From Escarpia spicata (lineage: Eukaryota > Annelida > Polychaeta > Sabellida > Siboglinidae), in the NCBI GenBank assembly GCA_963995525.1, contig OZ023210.1:62189093-62253092 (forward strand): a stretch of DNA of 64,000 bases. The letters run 5' to 3'. Under the pieces are notes generated by a model that was not told where the DNA came from, did no database searches, and saw nothing but the letters and a program-made list of their open reading frames with translations. Positions within the stretch are counted from its first letter, which is position 1; the number at the start of each line of letters is the position of its first letter. Position numbers and translations under genes: made by a program. Below, piece after piece: positions 48,926-61,607 of this stretch.

Positions 48926-50880
48926 TCAGCTCAATATCCAAATAACCCAGATGTCGTCGCTGCAACAAACAGTCAAGCATCTTTGGTTAAACAACATTCT
49001 TGCTCCCTTCGACCATACAGACAACTGTGTCGAATGCCGCAAAGACGGTTAACGTTGATGTGTTGTGGATTGAGGCTGTATGGTTTGGAGATATCAGTTT
49101 TTTAAGGCCATATCCTGGGATAAAATGTGCTGTGTTCCATAATATACTGTAATAAATTATATATGCACTTTCAGATGATGCTACTGAAAATATGTTTATG
49201 AATCGCATAAGAGCGTACAAGATAAAAAAAAGAACCTTTGAATTTGCCGTCTTACGGAAACTGCCGAGTGACAGCGGCGTGAGGCTAGGTGACGTCACTT
49301 GTGGAAAACAGCCCCCAGCCAGGACCGCCCTGACCGATTGACAGCCGCCCCGCGCGCGACCAGCCTCGTGTAAACAACTCATAAAATGGCGGCCGGTGGC
49401 TTGAAAGCGGTGTCTCTTCTGTTACCGAGACCGATGCATGCAATGATCAAATATATTTTCGTGACAGCGATGATGATATATTTGAGAGATTAATGTTGTT
49501 TCTGCTGATGTTAGATTGCCTGGTGTCGGTGCAGTGCTACGTATACAGGCCGGGGCATGAACCTGTCGAGAGAGACCGGCAACTGACGGCTGGCAGTTGA
49601 GTTTGTTGTGGTGAAATGGCCAGTGGTGTTGTTGTGGTACTCGTTCGCATATTGACGTATCTTTTTAGTCATTTTAAGGACTGTTGATTTATTGTCATCT
49701 AACTGTATTTTGACACCCATCTTCCACCTCATAAGATATATCCATCGGTAGATCTGAACCACAAGTGATGTTATTCGCCGTAGCCGTAGCATGGATTCCG
49801 GCCTTTACACACAAAATGTTCCATTTTCTGCCGACAAATTGGGTCTTTCAGGAAGATGTGCACCGAATTTCCAGTCAAACCCCAAATTGCGACTGTTTCT
49901 CACAACATACATCTACATAAATTATACACGTTAATGATAAACACAGTATAATGAAATAGCATTTAGCAGCGTAGACCATGTGACCGTGTAGGCGGTTCCA
50001 CGAGTGACGTCAGGTATCTGCGCAGACATTTCCAGGTTTGCATTGTGATCGGTCACAGTTTAAGACCAATGTTATCAATGTTTTTTGAAAATTTGCGATA
50101 ACATCGAATAACACACATGTACAAGTATATTTACACAGTTCTTTGGAAAAAACATTTGGACAAGATATGGCCTTTGAGCAATCCTTACATTAAGATCACC
50201 CTAGGACAATTCCACATTATTTCATAAAAATAAAATATTGAAATTAGTCCCTCTAATACGTCACCTCTCTATTCAGGTCAATTTCTCGAGCGTGACCGTA
50301 ATGACGAGGTCCACTGTAATACATATCCATGTGCAACGTTGCCCTTTGTCGGCGTGTGGCATTGGATAAAATTTTATGGGAGCGTTTGCAAAAGATAACT
50401 TGAATACATTATGTAAACGACGTCTCCCTGATATTGTTCATAAATAAAGTGCAGTTATAACATACTAATAAATAACAAATAACACTTGATATCGCGACGC
50501 ATCTTTTCAATCAGTTTAATAAAAAATTGTTCCAGGGCATCATTGAAGTTGCTATTTACTCTGCCAGGAAGCAATGTAATACTTTGGTGAAATACGTACC
50601 GAAAACAGAATCACTGTTCAGATCCCGTTTGCAATTTTTCTTTCATAGTAATGTGGTATATGTATGCCACCGTCGTGGCAGTGAGGTACATGGATGAATG
50701 AAGTATATGAAATCTTAACGTATATCAGAAAAACAAACTATATGAACATATGAAAAACAACTGTGCGTCTCCAGCAAAGACACAATTAACTCCCACACTA
50801 CCTGATGGCATTTAGAAATTACTTCATGACGTCACGGCATGCAATCAGTTAGTTTAGTTACCCGTGTTTGTGGAACCGAA
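48926..50880. other. Gene C 3' flank, unique part
   Basis: The start (to 49080) matches 61880-62050. 50190-50635 matches 62065-62545 in inverted orientation, and 50640-50880 matches 62700-63000 in direct orientation. A 35-codon frame starting at 49385 in a good context (AAAATGGCGGCC), beside a second frame reading RDSDDDIFERL, may be the start of a transposon gene, but I cannot name it. Confidence 0.4.
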
Positions 50881-51079
50881 TACTGCATCCACGGAATTCT
50901 ACAATTATTAATTTATAGTTGCATATCATTCATTATTATATTTCCCACGCCAATACAGCGTGCTTGTTAGAAAATCATCAAACATCTCTACAAATGCATC
51001 TACAGCAAATGCTGTGGCACACTGTGGTGTCAACGTACACTACTGAGACTGGTGTAATCAGCGACGTGCGAGGATTATT

Positions 51080-52030
51080 TGGAGATCAAAATTTAACAAG
51101 ATTGCCGTCTAGAGCTATAAGCTCCAGACGGCATGCGGACAAGAAAGCATTTGGCTTATCGAAAGTCCAAAAATGTTCAAGCTACGTGTAACCCGCTCTC
51201 GCCAGATAGTTGTCAATTTTGTTATTGAACAGATTCACACTGCTAGCATTAACACAACCATCAGATAATTGGTTCCAATCATTTATTGTCCTCTGAGAGA
51301 ATGGGTACTTTCTCATATCCAACCGAGACTGTACCTTGACTAATGCTGCATTGTGCCCTCTGGTTATACTGCCTTCTATCAGTTTGAAGAAAATATTTCT
51401 ATCAATATCCACATAACCATTCAATATCTTAAAAACTTCTATTTGGTCTCCTCTTAGGCTCCTAGTCTCTAGTGGTGTCAACCCACATTCTAATAGACGT
51501 CTTTCATAACCAAGATATTTGAGTTCAGGAATCAGCTTAGTTGCTCTTCGTTGCACTCTTTCTAGCTTATCTGTGTTCTTCCTTCTTGCGATATCTCCTC
51601 CATGCTTGTATACAATATTCCAAATGTGGCCTCAATATTGTTTTGGACAGTACAATTAGCTGATATTTCTCCCAATTAGCCCTATCATTTGGTTACCCTT
51701 TGAAGCAGCAATTCCACATTGGTCCGAAACTTTCATGTCAGCACTAATTGTTACCCCTAAGTCCTTTTCTTTTACAGTTTTACCTAATATAGTATCCCCC
51801 ATTATGTATTATTTGTTCACATTTCCATGTCCTATGTGGATGCATTAACACTTCCCAAAATTGAATAACATTTGCCATTTTTCAGACCGTTTGACCAATT
51901 TGGCTAGATCATCCTGTACAGTTTGTTTATCTTCATCTGCTTAACTGTTCTGAACACGTTTGTATCGTCTGCAAATTTCAGTACTTTGCTTGATACATCA
52001 TCATCCAAATCATTTATATATTCCAAAGGG
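51080..52030 (-). pseudogene. CR1-like LINE 3' half
   Basis: The minus-strand frame 51182-51556 is the C-terminal part, with MQRRATKLIPELK, a RRLLECGLTPLETR segment and FSQRTINDWNQLSD. Sequence to 52030 contains the RT end in broken frames (FADDTNVF). The 3' end has the TTGTTAAAT motif near 51090-51105, preceded by a hairpin around 51108-51140 (CCGTCTAGAGC / GCTCCAGACGG). Confidence 0.85.
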
Positions 52031-53400
52031 CTCGTCTATAGCGTCAACACGCGAACTGGAACGTTCACGAGCTTCTGCAGTTTACCACTTGTAAATGTAT
52101 GCAATTGGGTCAAGTAGGGGTTACGAAGTCGTATTCATGGTATACACGAAGTGATTGGAACGCGGCATAACAAAGGTGGATACGAGTGAAAGTTGTAGCC
52201 GACGATTTTTTGCCTGCCAACTGAAGCGTGACGTCTGATAAGAGGCATATTCGGTTGTCGACTGCACGGTGTGAAGTTAGGGGTGATGCCAAAACAACAT
52301 CGCGACTAACCCGTGTACGATGTTTTTAATACCACGACATTAACATTAGCAAAAACGACGTGAACCAAAAACAAAGGACAGGCATCTTATAACTTGCATA
52401 TATCAAGAGACATCGCGTCGAGAGACATATTATAAATATAGTCAGTGAGTCATTATACTTTTAGACTACCGATTGCTTTTATAAGAATATCCATAAGTTA
52501 TATTTCATAAGTTACAAAGAAATAACATACTGCATAGTTTTAAAATGTACTGTACAATATATGCGCATGCAAACACTTCACATTTCGTAAAATATATTTT
52601 TCTATAAGAAGTCATCTATTAAGTCTGGCGGGTCAAAACAGGCTGTCCGACTTGGCATTCGTCATTGAAATCGCGTCTATAAACGACATAATTTACGCGA
52701 CATCCAAACTAAAGTAATGCGTTACATTTAGGTTAGTATATAAGCCGTATTTGACTGTTAATAGAGTTCATGTTTTGAGATTTCAAAACAGGACATTATC
52801 CCATTTAGACGTGTCCATAAATATGATCAAAACCGTTATCAATAAGTTTGCGAGGACTTACAGCTCATATAACCATGTTCTTTCTTACGTTTGATTTTCA
52901 TCACCGCACCATGAAAAACACTGGGTTCGTTACGTGACTATACCAGTTTGTAATTAAATCAGGCAGGTAACATAATTATTTCGCCGTAAACCAACGTTTT
53001 GTTTTATTCAGACATAATATTCGTATCGTTTCATTCAAAACTCACCTAATGGTCTAAAAGTATATTACCTCAAGTAGCCAATTTTATTACGCTCCCGTAT
53101 AGACCGTGTTGCGTAAGATATAAGTACATCGCTTACTCGAATACAAGTTACCAATAAACTAAATGGTAGACTGGCTTACCGGCGTATTTAGGTAGGCGAT
53201 GAGGGCTGTTGCATCCCCCACAATGGAATGTTGATTGGTGGGAGCTGGTGACGCCCCAACTCTCCAAACTGTGGTAGCCATACACTAGACTGGGCAGTAC
53301 TCGCGTGTTTGAGCCATATTGCATGTGTTAAAAATTTTGCTCCCCTAAGAAATTTCCTGGATACGCCAGTGTTGACTGCATGACACAATCTACAGCAAAT
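52031..53400. other. Intergenic before gene D
   Basis: AT-rich with no recognised domain or repeat. Short minus-strand frames are not supported. Confidence 0.4.
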
Positions 53401-53446
53401 TTATAATGTCGTTCATTATCAATATTACGACCGCAAGGGGCGCACC

Positions 53447-53454
53447 TATAAATA
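53447..53454 (+). promoter_or_regulatory. Candidate TATA box of gene D
   Basis: TATAAATA within a block (53425-53660) also kept upstream of gene C. It lies about 290 bases before the start codon. The conserved block around it is the best promoter candidate in the window. Confidence 0.45.
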
Positions 53455-53743
53455 CCCCTGAATCGTGAAATGATACGACCCCTAAGTGGCGTTGAATGTA
53501 AAGACGTGGAAGATAATTGTGTCGGTAGGTCACATATTCTCAGCACAATGTATTGCTAAATAAAACACGGACACACGAATGAAACGCAGTCCTCGAGTCT
53601 TGCTTACATGTCACGTCCATCGACATCCTGCGGGGATTCACCTGGGTAACGTTTAATATCATTCTACCAACAAGGAAGTAATGATTCTTCGGTGTTTCCT
53701 TAACAGGTCGGTTTGACGTCGCTGCGGACACAGGCGGGTCGTC

Positions 53744-53963
53744 ATGCTGCTGCTAACATGGGTCGTGGTCTTGTTGACATTCGCAAAAGGTACGTATGTA
53801 TAAATGACTTTACACTTGGAGCACGCTGGTGAAGCGGTGATACGTTCATCGAAGTAGCAAGAAAGTTGCACACCAATCAAAGTAATGCTCAGCTTCGTTG
53901 TCGCAATAGAAACTGAAAGACTGTACACTATTATATCTGCTTAGCCTTGATCGTGAGCGTTGC

Positions 53964-54019
<56 letters not shown>

Positions 54020-57000
54020 CGCGTGTACGTCTGTAAGTTCATTTGTGAGTGAGTGTATGTGTGCGATTGTGCATGATTACGTTCGTGTATGGGAGCGTGT
54101 AGATTGTATGATAAACCCGACAATGTTATTTCCTGCGTGACAACGTTATTCAACAAGGGTACCCCAATTAATGGAACATGTTTGCAATAGTTATGTAAAA
54201 ATAAATAGTACGTTGAACGGTTTGGTGGGGGTCGGTCACATTGTATAGTTGGAGTGACCTGGTGGCGGAGTGACCCCCACACATGTGGTGAATAGTGTAT
54301 ATATTGCTGGAGTGACCCCCACACATATGATGAATTGTACGTAGTAGACAGTAGTGCTTAGCAGTCAGGGGCCGGCATGCTTGCTGTCGTTGTCACAATG
54401 GATGCGTATTTAACAATTTATAACAATATACAGTCAATAAAATTGCATGTCATTAATTTGGCCTAATTCAATCAATACCTGACTTGCGTTGTTCCTTCTG
54501 CATAAATGAATGTATGTAAACAACGGGGACATACTGCGTTTTATGTGGAAGTAACAACACATGCAGCGTAGCTATTGGCTCATAACATGTTTGGTTACGA
54601 GGCTATGCGACTCGCGCATGCGCGTTAGACACCAGTATTTAAGCAATAGCAGCAGCGGGATCGACCTCATTCATTCAAAATTATTGGGGAGTATTCACAG
54701 CGTTTATTCAGCTTATTTGGATTTCGATTTATGTAGTTAGAATGTAGTTGTGCTGTATGCTAGATGAGTGTGTTCGTGTAATATTATTGATCAAGTTTAG
54801 AATTCCCACCCTCCCTCCCCTTTAACAGTGGGTGACTTTTAGCAGGGCGGAGTGACCCCCACACATGTAGTGAAGGCGGAGTGACCCCCACACATGTGGT
54901 GAATAGTGTATATATTGGTGGAGTGACCCACACACATATGATGAATTGTACGTAGTAGACAGTAGTGCTTAGCAGTCAGGGGCCGGCATGCTTGCTGTCG
55001 TTGTCACAATGGATGTGTATGTAACAATTTATAACAATATACAGTCAATAAAATTGCATGTCATTAATTTGGCCTAATTCAATCAATACCTGACTTGCGT
55101 TGTTCCTTCTGCATAAATAAATAGTACGTAGAAATAGGCCCATTTTTCTCGGAGGCCTTGTACAGACGTACTTCAACAAATCAAAATGGCATCTATCTTT
55201 TGTCGGATTGTTGTTATCGGTTACACATCTTGCCTTAAAGACAATAGAAGATGTAATAAATAATCAGTACAAAAACATCATAGAGACGCAACTACTATTG
55301 CATCGTTCCTTTCGTTTTGTATGTTTTATCTCTGACAGTTTTTGTCTTGGTCCCTATTACTTGCTGCCAGGATTCTTTAACTTTCTTTAGGCACAATCGT
55401 GTAATAGAGTGAAATAATGAAAGTAATAAAATCTGTTCAGCACAATTGAGAGGCCAGGACACATCTTTCATCTTTAAGCACACTGGCGTTCATATATATT
55501 GATCGACATGATGTACAAATAAATATTTGTCTACCATTTGCAGATGTATCTGCTGGTGATTGTCCTGATGGATGGGTGAATTGGTCCAACAACTGCTACA
55601 TATTTGTATCTCAACGCGTGATATTTACGAATGCCAAAAACACCTGCGCACAAATGTCGGCACACCTAATCAGTATACACAGTTGGGAAGAAAGCACGAT
55701 TTTAACAAAGTAAGTGCAACCATCTCATATATGCATGCCACAGTCACTGAACTCAGTGCATCCCGATTATAAGTTTAACGTATTTGCTATCCTTGTCTCT
55801 GTATAGATAATGTAAAGGCGTACCTTTTGTATTGGAATGTGCATGTCTATGTCACCATGCTGAATAATTGCTGTAACTGCACTAGGAATAGAAAAATGAC
55901 AGAAGACCACTGGCTGGGAATACGGAGGAACACAACAAGAGAAGGAACAGCCGCCAGTAAATACACAGACTGGCACTGGCTCGACGGAACCACTTTCAAC
56001 TTCTTCAACTGGGTTGGCAGAGAACCAGATAGCAACGCGCAATGTGCTGTGATCACACCAAGAGGATCCTGGGGCGACGAATATTGTACTCAATCTAATA
56101 AGTTCATATGTAAGAAAGGTACGTGTCGTCGGTAATACGTTATCTTTGATGCGTAAATGTGTCCCGTTGTTCACATCATTGATCAGGCGTGGATTAAATT
56201 ACGAGAAACAGTGTAACTTGTTGTGCAGACTCGACTAAAGTAAGCCTAATAAACTTACCTGGTCTGGACGGGTTACGTGTACGCGAGAGGGATGACATTT
56301 ATTGATATCATGTTAAACATGACATGCTTACCAATGGCTTCCCAACCATTATGTAAAAATAAATAGTACGTAGAAATAGGCAAATTTTTCTCGGAGGCCT
56401 TGTACAGACGTGCTTTAACAAATCAAAATGGCATCTATCTTTTGTCGGATTGTTGTTATCGGTTACACATCTTGCGTTAAAGACAATAGAAGATGTAATA
56501 AGTAATCAGTACAAAAACATCATAGAGACGCAACTACTATTGCATCGTTCCTTTCGTTTTGTATGTTTTATCTCTGACAGTTTTTGTCTTGGCCCCTATT
56601 ACTTGCTGCCAGGCTTCTTTAACTTTCTTTAGGCACAATCGTGTAATAGAGTGAAATAATGAAAGTAATAAAATCTGTTCAGCACAATTGAGAGGCCAGG
56701 ACACATATTTCATCCGTGAGCACATTGGCGTTCATATATATTGATCGACATGATGTACAAATAAATATCTGTCTACCATTTGCAGATGTATCTGCTGGTG
56801 ATTGCCCTGATGGATGGGTGAATTGGTCCAACAACTGCTACTTATTTGTATCTCAACGTGTGTTATTTGCGAATGCCACAAACACCTGCGCACAAATGTC
56901 GGCACACCTAATCAGTATACACAGTTGGGAAGAAAGCACGATTTTAACAAAGTAAGTGCAACCATTTCATATATGCATGCCACAGTCACTGAACTCCGTG

Positions 57001-60000
57001 CATCCCGATAATAAGGTTAACGTATTTGCTATCCTAGTCTCTGTCTAGATAATGTAATGGCGTACCGTTTGTATTGGAATGTGCATGTCTATGTCACCAT
57101 GCTGAACAATTGCTGCAACTGCACTAGGAATAGAAAAATGACAGAAGATCACTGGCTGGGAATACGGAGGAACACAACAAGAGAAGGAACAGCCGCCAGT
57201 AAATACACAGACTGGCACTGGCTCGACGGAACCACTTTCCACTTCTTCAATTGGGTTGGCAGAGAACCAAATAGCAATGCGCAATGTGCAGTGATCACAC
57301 CAAGAGGATCCTGGGGCGACGAATATTGTACTCAAGCTCATAAGTTCATATGTAAGAAAGGTACGTGTCGTCGGTAATACGTTATCTTTGATGCGTAAAT
57401 GTGTCCCGTTGTTCACATCATTGATCAGGCGTGGATTAAATTACGAGAAACAGTGTAACTTGTTGTGCAGACTCGACTAAAGTAAGCCTAATAAACTTAC
57501 CTGGTCTGGGCAGGTTACGTGTACGCGAGAGGGATGAAATTGATTGATATCATGTTAAACATGACATGTTTACCAATGGCTTCCCAACCATTAGTTTGTC
57601 ACCTTTGATTGCAATTTTGAAAACTGTGTACACACTCTTCATAAATTGTCTATGAATACTTGCAGATGACAGATGTATGTGTCTTAATGTACTATGGCTT
57701 TGAACAGATTTATAGGGGTTTTCTGTTGGGATATGTGCTTTAATAATTGTCGTTTCGGTGTCTGTGCTTCAGCAGTAGATATACACTCGATGTCTATGTT
57801 TTTGGAGTAGATAAACACTTTCATAGTTCGTTGTTTATTTAATGATGTATGTTCGCCCACACGCCACTTGCAACCGTACGTGCCTGGTGGTCAATAAACC
57901 TACAGTCTAACGTTGAATAACTTTCGAACTAAAAGCAAACAATTGTTATTTTCAGTTTTGTTACAACCTACAACAACGACTACAACAACTACGGTCACTA
58001 CCCCTACCAAAAATGTCCCCAATACACACACAGTCAAAGTCACTCCCGGTTTATCCACTAATCCCACTGACCACCTGACCATGTCAACAACAATGTCCAG
58101 TCTGTGGCTGACCACGGGACCGTTAGAAACTGACTGGACGACCCGGCTGAACAACGTCACTGCCACGTCACAACCCCCGCAGAGCAAGCCATTTCCTTCC
58201 ACACCCAGACAGGAGAGACAAGCCGGAAAAGGAAAGACAGGTTTGTAATAGACAAGGACGCGTAATTAACATTTTCCAGTGTGTAGCATTGTTTAATGTG
58301 AGAATTTTAATGACAGACATACAGACATACAGAAATGTGCGTGTCATAGTTCGGCTGCGAGAACGATGGATAATGTACGCAGGAGGGACTATCGTGCACA
58401 GTCGCATAAGGGTTAATTAAACGAGAATCGTGGGAAAGGAAACTAATTAAACAATCCTGCGAACGTGTCAGCCCAGTGGCGTACTCAGGGGTGTTTTTGG
58501 TTGCCCGGAAACCCCCCCCCCAAATTCCTCACTATTGTATGATCCATACGGTAACGTTCAGTAGGGGCGTACCAAGGGGGATTTTGTTGTTGTCCGGAAA
58601 CGCGTCAACATTTCTGCACTGCTGTATGATAAAACGTATGGAAATTTACGTGAGTACACGGAAATCTGACGGTAATACCCATAGGCGGTGGAACAGGGTT
58701 AGGGTTATAACTTGGTTTTCAATTACACTGCTCCCCCTCCGGTTTCGGATGTCATGAGTTCACAGCTGAAACAGCTGAAACAGCGGAGAAGCTGAAGTTA
58801 CAGCGGCGCAGCGGCGAAAAAATTTCAACAGCCCAGAGAGCCAGCCACAAGGTGAAGGAAGATGTGAAGATATGCGGCGGCGCGGCGGCGAAAAGTGGTG
58901 CTGAAGCTCCCGAACCCCCCCCCATATGAATTTCGTTCCCGCGCCACTGGTAATACCCGTTTGGAAACCCCCAACATGTCAATCCTGGGTACACCGCTGC
59001 AGCCAGTATGCTAAGATCGTTATCTACTGATGCTGATGTTATTATCGTGGTCGTCGTTATTAATTTGTGTAAGTTATTGAAATATACAAAAAATATAAAC
59101 TTGATTGTTTCAATTTGTTAATTTGAGTGGGTCATTATAAGACTGCTCCATGCATACACATGATATGATCAATACAATGATAGCACAATTATGTCTCTAA
59201 TAACATTTCTTAAGTTTCCTAAATGACAATGTTCAAATACTATGAAAGCAAAGCTATACTGAAACCAACTTTAGTATATTCTATTCTTTAATCTTGACTT
59301 AATGGTCTTGTCGGGTCTCCAGCGTATAGGTCACATCCGTTGTCACTGCCCGTGAGTTGGAGCGTTCAATGGCCGTCCGCTCGACTATGTGGGTGGGATT
59401 GGTACACCTGTAATGCATGGTAGTCTGGTGCCATGCGCTGCAGGTGACCGAACCATCGGAGGCGTCTCCCGGTAATGAGTACGGATACAGGGTGCTGGCC
59501 AGTGCGTTCTATAATCGTATTATTTCGGATGTAATGGAACCACTTTAAATTCTCGAGACGACGGAGGCTCTTCGTGGCGAACGCGTCAATTTTCCTGGCC
59601 TGTTGAATGGTCAGTTGCCATGTCTCGGAGGCATACAGAAGCATCGAAATGACGAGTGCATTGAACATCTTTAACTTAGTTCCCCACAAGATGGAACGTC
59701 TGCGCCACAGAGCATTAGCCAATCGGTTCATTGCAAGCGCTGCTTTGACGATTCCAACGGAGGTCTCACATTCGACCGAGCCGTCGGCAGCTATGGTGGA
59801 ACGCAGGTAAGTAAAGTCATTCACAAACTCGATGATTTCGCCGTTGATGGTGAAGGGCTTGACCTAATCGACGTCCGCGCATATTGTCAAAGCATTCGTT
59901 TTGGCCCAGCTGGTGTAAAGACCAACATCCCTGGCTACAGAGCAGAGTTCCTTCAGGACGACGACGAGGTCAGCACGCGATGTGCAAAAAATGGCAATGT

Positions 60001-61561
60001 CGTCTGCATAATCCAAGTGTGTCACGACAGTGTCTCCAAATTTAATACCAAAGAAAGAAACGGCATTTCTCTCAACTTGTCGCAACGACAACAACAAGAA
60101 CAACAACATCCTTCAAACTCACCGTCATAACCGCCGCCATCCCAAAAACAACAATAACAACAACAACAAATAACAACAACAACAAATAAGGCCAAAACCT
60201 TCCCGAACACACACACACTCCCTAACTTTCTCACTTCCTCCACTAATCCCACTGACCACCTGACATGTCCAACAACTACGACCAGTCCGTGGATGACTGA
60301 CTGGGCGTCAACGTCAAAAAACCCGCAGAGCGGCCTATTTCCCACGGCACCCTGGCAAGATGGACAAACAGGAAAAAAGTCAGATTTGTAAGAGACAATT
60401 GGCTTGAGAAATAAATTGTCTTCTTAAGCTCTTTCACAGTGCCGCCATCTGGAGAGTTGTTCGCCACTCAATTAGCATTGTTTCTATCTTCTCCGACAGA
60501 TTGACAAGCATATCGGGCACACTTAATGCCAGACGCACGCGGCCAACATTTTCTCCAAAACAGTTTGCTTGCCAACAATGGTTTTCATGGTTGCCGCGTG
60601 CGGTGACCGATAAAATAAATATTCCCAACTTGTAGCAATACTGTCACGTACATTGTGCTGTAGGTGTGGGCCTATACATCGGCGTGGCCGCTGGGTGTGT
60701 AGTCGTCGTCCTTGCTGTGGTGGCGGCTGTCGTGATTCTGTGTAGAAGGTACGTCCGATAACTCAGCAGTTTTAGTTTAAATATTGAAGGAATCCGTTAA
60801 AATTAACCCGCCATTCGCTGGCCTATTGCTATACCGGCATATCTAGTACATAGTACATCTTCATTCCTTTTTTCAGCGTAACTTTCATTCTCGTGTTGTA
60901 AAGAAGATATGCATATTCATCCTGATACCTTTCACAAGCGATAGCTGTAAAATAATTTTTTGCTAACTGAACTAAATATTAATAAATACACAACACACAT
61001 ACGGTGTGTCGGTAAATGTTCACGTGTTGTGCTTGCAGACGACAAGCGACTAAGTCCTCACAGAACAGAGCGACCGCGCTGTTTTCTGTTTCGTCCCCTG
61101 GTACCGACGGACAGGAGCTGAGTCCACAAGGACCAGACGGCGTCGGCGAATACTGTTACGTAAACAAATCACGCAATGGCGAACCTGTTAGTTATGTGAA
61201 CACGGCCAATACTGGCGGGGCTACTTACATGAACACACAAGGCATCGGTGGAGCTGATTATGTGAACGCTGCTAACAGTGGTGGGCCTAGTTACGTGAAC
61301 TCCGGTGAAACAAACACGAACGTCATCAATGATCTTTCGCAGTACGAAAATGTGGCCGTCTCTCCAGTGCAATCGCATCCCAGTGATGGTGAATCTCTCC
61401 AGCAAACGAAGGCGAATTATGAAATAATGACTTCACCGACGACACAGTACGAAAATACTGAACTAACAGGTGTTGTCGCATCAGGTGACTACGAATCGCT
61501 GAGAAATGCGACGGATGACGACAAACTCGTATACGAAGCTGCCACCAGGCACGGCACATGA
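53744..61561 (+). CDS. Gene D: double-CTLD transmembrane receptor with YVN-repeat tail, 8 exons
   Basis: Predicted exons are 53744-53789, 55544-55709, 55886-56118, 56786-56951, 57128-57360, 57956-58240, 60664-60748 and 61039-61561. They total 1737 nt (578 residues), every phase agreeing. Residues 1-16 start a short signal peptide (MLLLTWVVVLLTF). CTLD-a (about 21-148) has CPDGWVNW, HWLGI, REPDSN, WGDEYC and FICKK. CTLD-b (149-281) is the same but with REPNSN. The stalk (to 376) is Thr-rich. One transmembrane helix ends ILCRR. The tail has YVNK, YVNT, YMNT, YVNA and YVNS at 11-12-residue steps, then SQYENV, YEIM, YENT, YESL and YEAA. EPN and EPD with a WND-like site point to calcium-dependent sugar binding; the ligand is unknown. 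CTLD exon pairs could be used together or as alternatives. This is the only complete YVN-type gene here. Confidence 0.85.
53967..54025 (+). repeat. (GT)n/(GC)n microsatellite in gene D intron 1
   Basis: GT run followed by GCGCGC. Flanking sequence matches that around the GT run at 31804 in gene C. Confidence 0.93.
54214..55115 (+). mobile_element. ~900-bp insertion with 245-bp terminal direct repeats
   Basis: Two near-identical direct repeats, 54264-54508 and 54875-55118, bound a unique middle. The whole is flanked by a 14-bp duplicated target, AATAAATAGTACGT, at 54200-54213 and 55116-55129. The target occurs once at the equivalent position of the next unit (56358-56371). The left repeat contains extra GGAGTGACCCCCACACAT motifs. 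No coding capacity. It may be a small LTR-like or composite nonautonomous element; class unknown. Confidence 0.7.
55109..57592 (+). repeat. 1242-bp tandem duplication holding both gene D CTLDs
   Basis: Units 55109-56350 and 56351-57592 align with a constant offset of 1242 bases across introns and exons. Each holds one complete CTLD exon pair. By hand alignment, the 399 exon bases differ at about 14 positions (about 8 amino-acid-changing) and the 176-base intron between them at about 10. Confidence 0.95.
57593..57955 (+). other. Gene D intron before the stalk
   Basis: Unique AT-rich intron. Nothing further is recognised. Confidence 0.5.
58241..59270 (+). other. Gene D intron 6, left part
   Basis: Includes C-rich CCCCCCCCC tracts near 58510 and 58915 and purine-rich CAGCGGCG-like repeats at 58770-58890. 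Possibly an old repeat; no family is recognised. Confidence 0.4.
59300..60076 (-). pseudogene. LINE reverse transcriptase fragment (RTE-like)
   Basis: The minus-strand frame 59864-60109 has GIKFGDTVVTHLDYADDIAIF, with the catalytic YADD at about 60000-60020. The frame 59366-59824 has DFTYLRSTIAADGS, a LWRRRSILWGTKLK segment, SMLLYASETW and RRLRWFGHLQRM, the usual post-RT region. It is 5'-truncated at about 60076, where it abuts a stalk-exon relic, and is inserted antisense in gene D intron 6. Confidence 0.82.
60078..60385 (+). pseudogene. Gene D stalk exon 2 relic
   Basis: Matches gene C stalk exon 47100-47400 (ACAACGAC.., CACACACACTCCC, CACTGACCACCTGAC, GCAGAGCGGCCTATTTCCC). It lacks the acceptor, which was removed by the LINE insertion, and stops interrupt the frame, so it is skipped in the gene model. 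Confidence 0.75.
60877..60906 (+). other. Cassette-exon counterpart in gene D
   Basis: Same acceptor (CTTTTTTCAG) and frame as gene C 47935-47964, reading SVTFILVL then stop. The donor is AT instead of GT (AAG then ATATGC), so use would need another donor or a terminal exon. Confidence 0.35.
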
Positions 61562-61607
61562 GTTGAAGTCACGTAAACTGACAGTGGAGAACTGAGCGAC
61601 GACCGTC

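Noticed and set aside
49385..49492. 35-codon frame with a strong start context
   Set aside because: Too short and unassigned; kept only as a remark in the flank entry because it may be a transposon gene start.
55208..55390. Repeated 60-codon frames at 55208 and 56450
   Set aside because: They lie in the intron of the duplicated CTLD unit; no splice signals and the same region is open only by chance.
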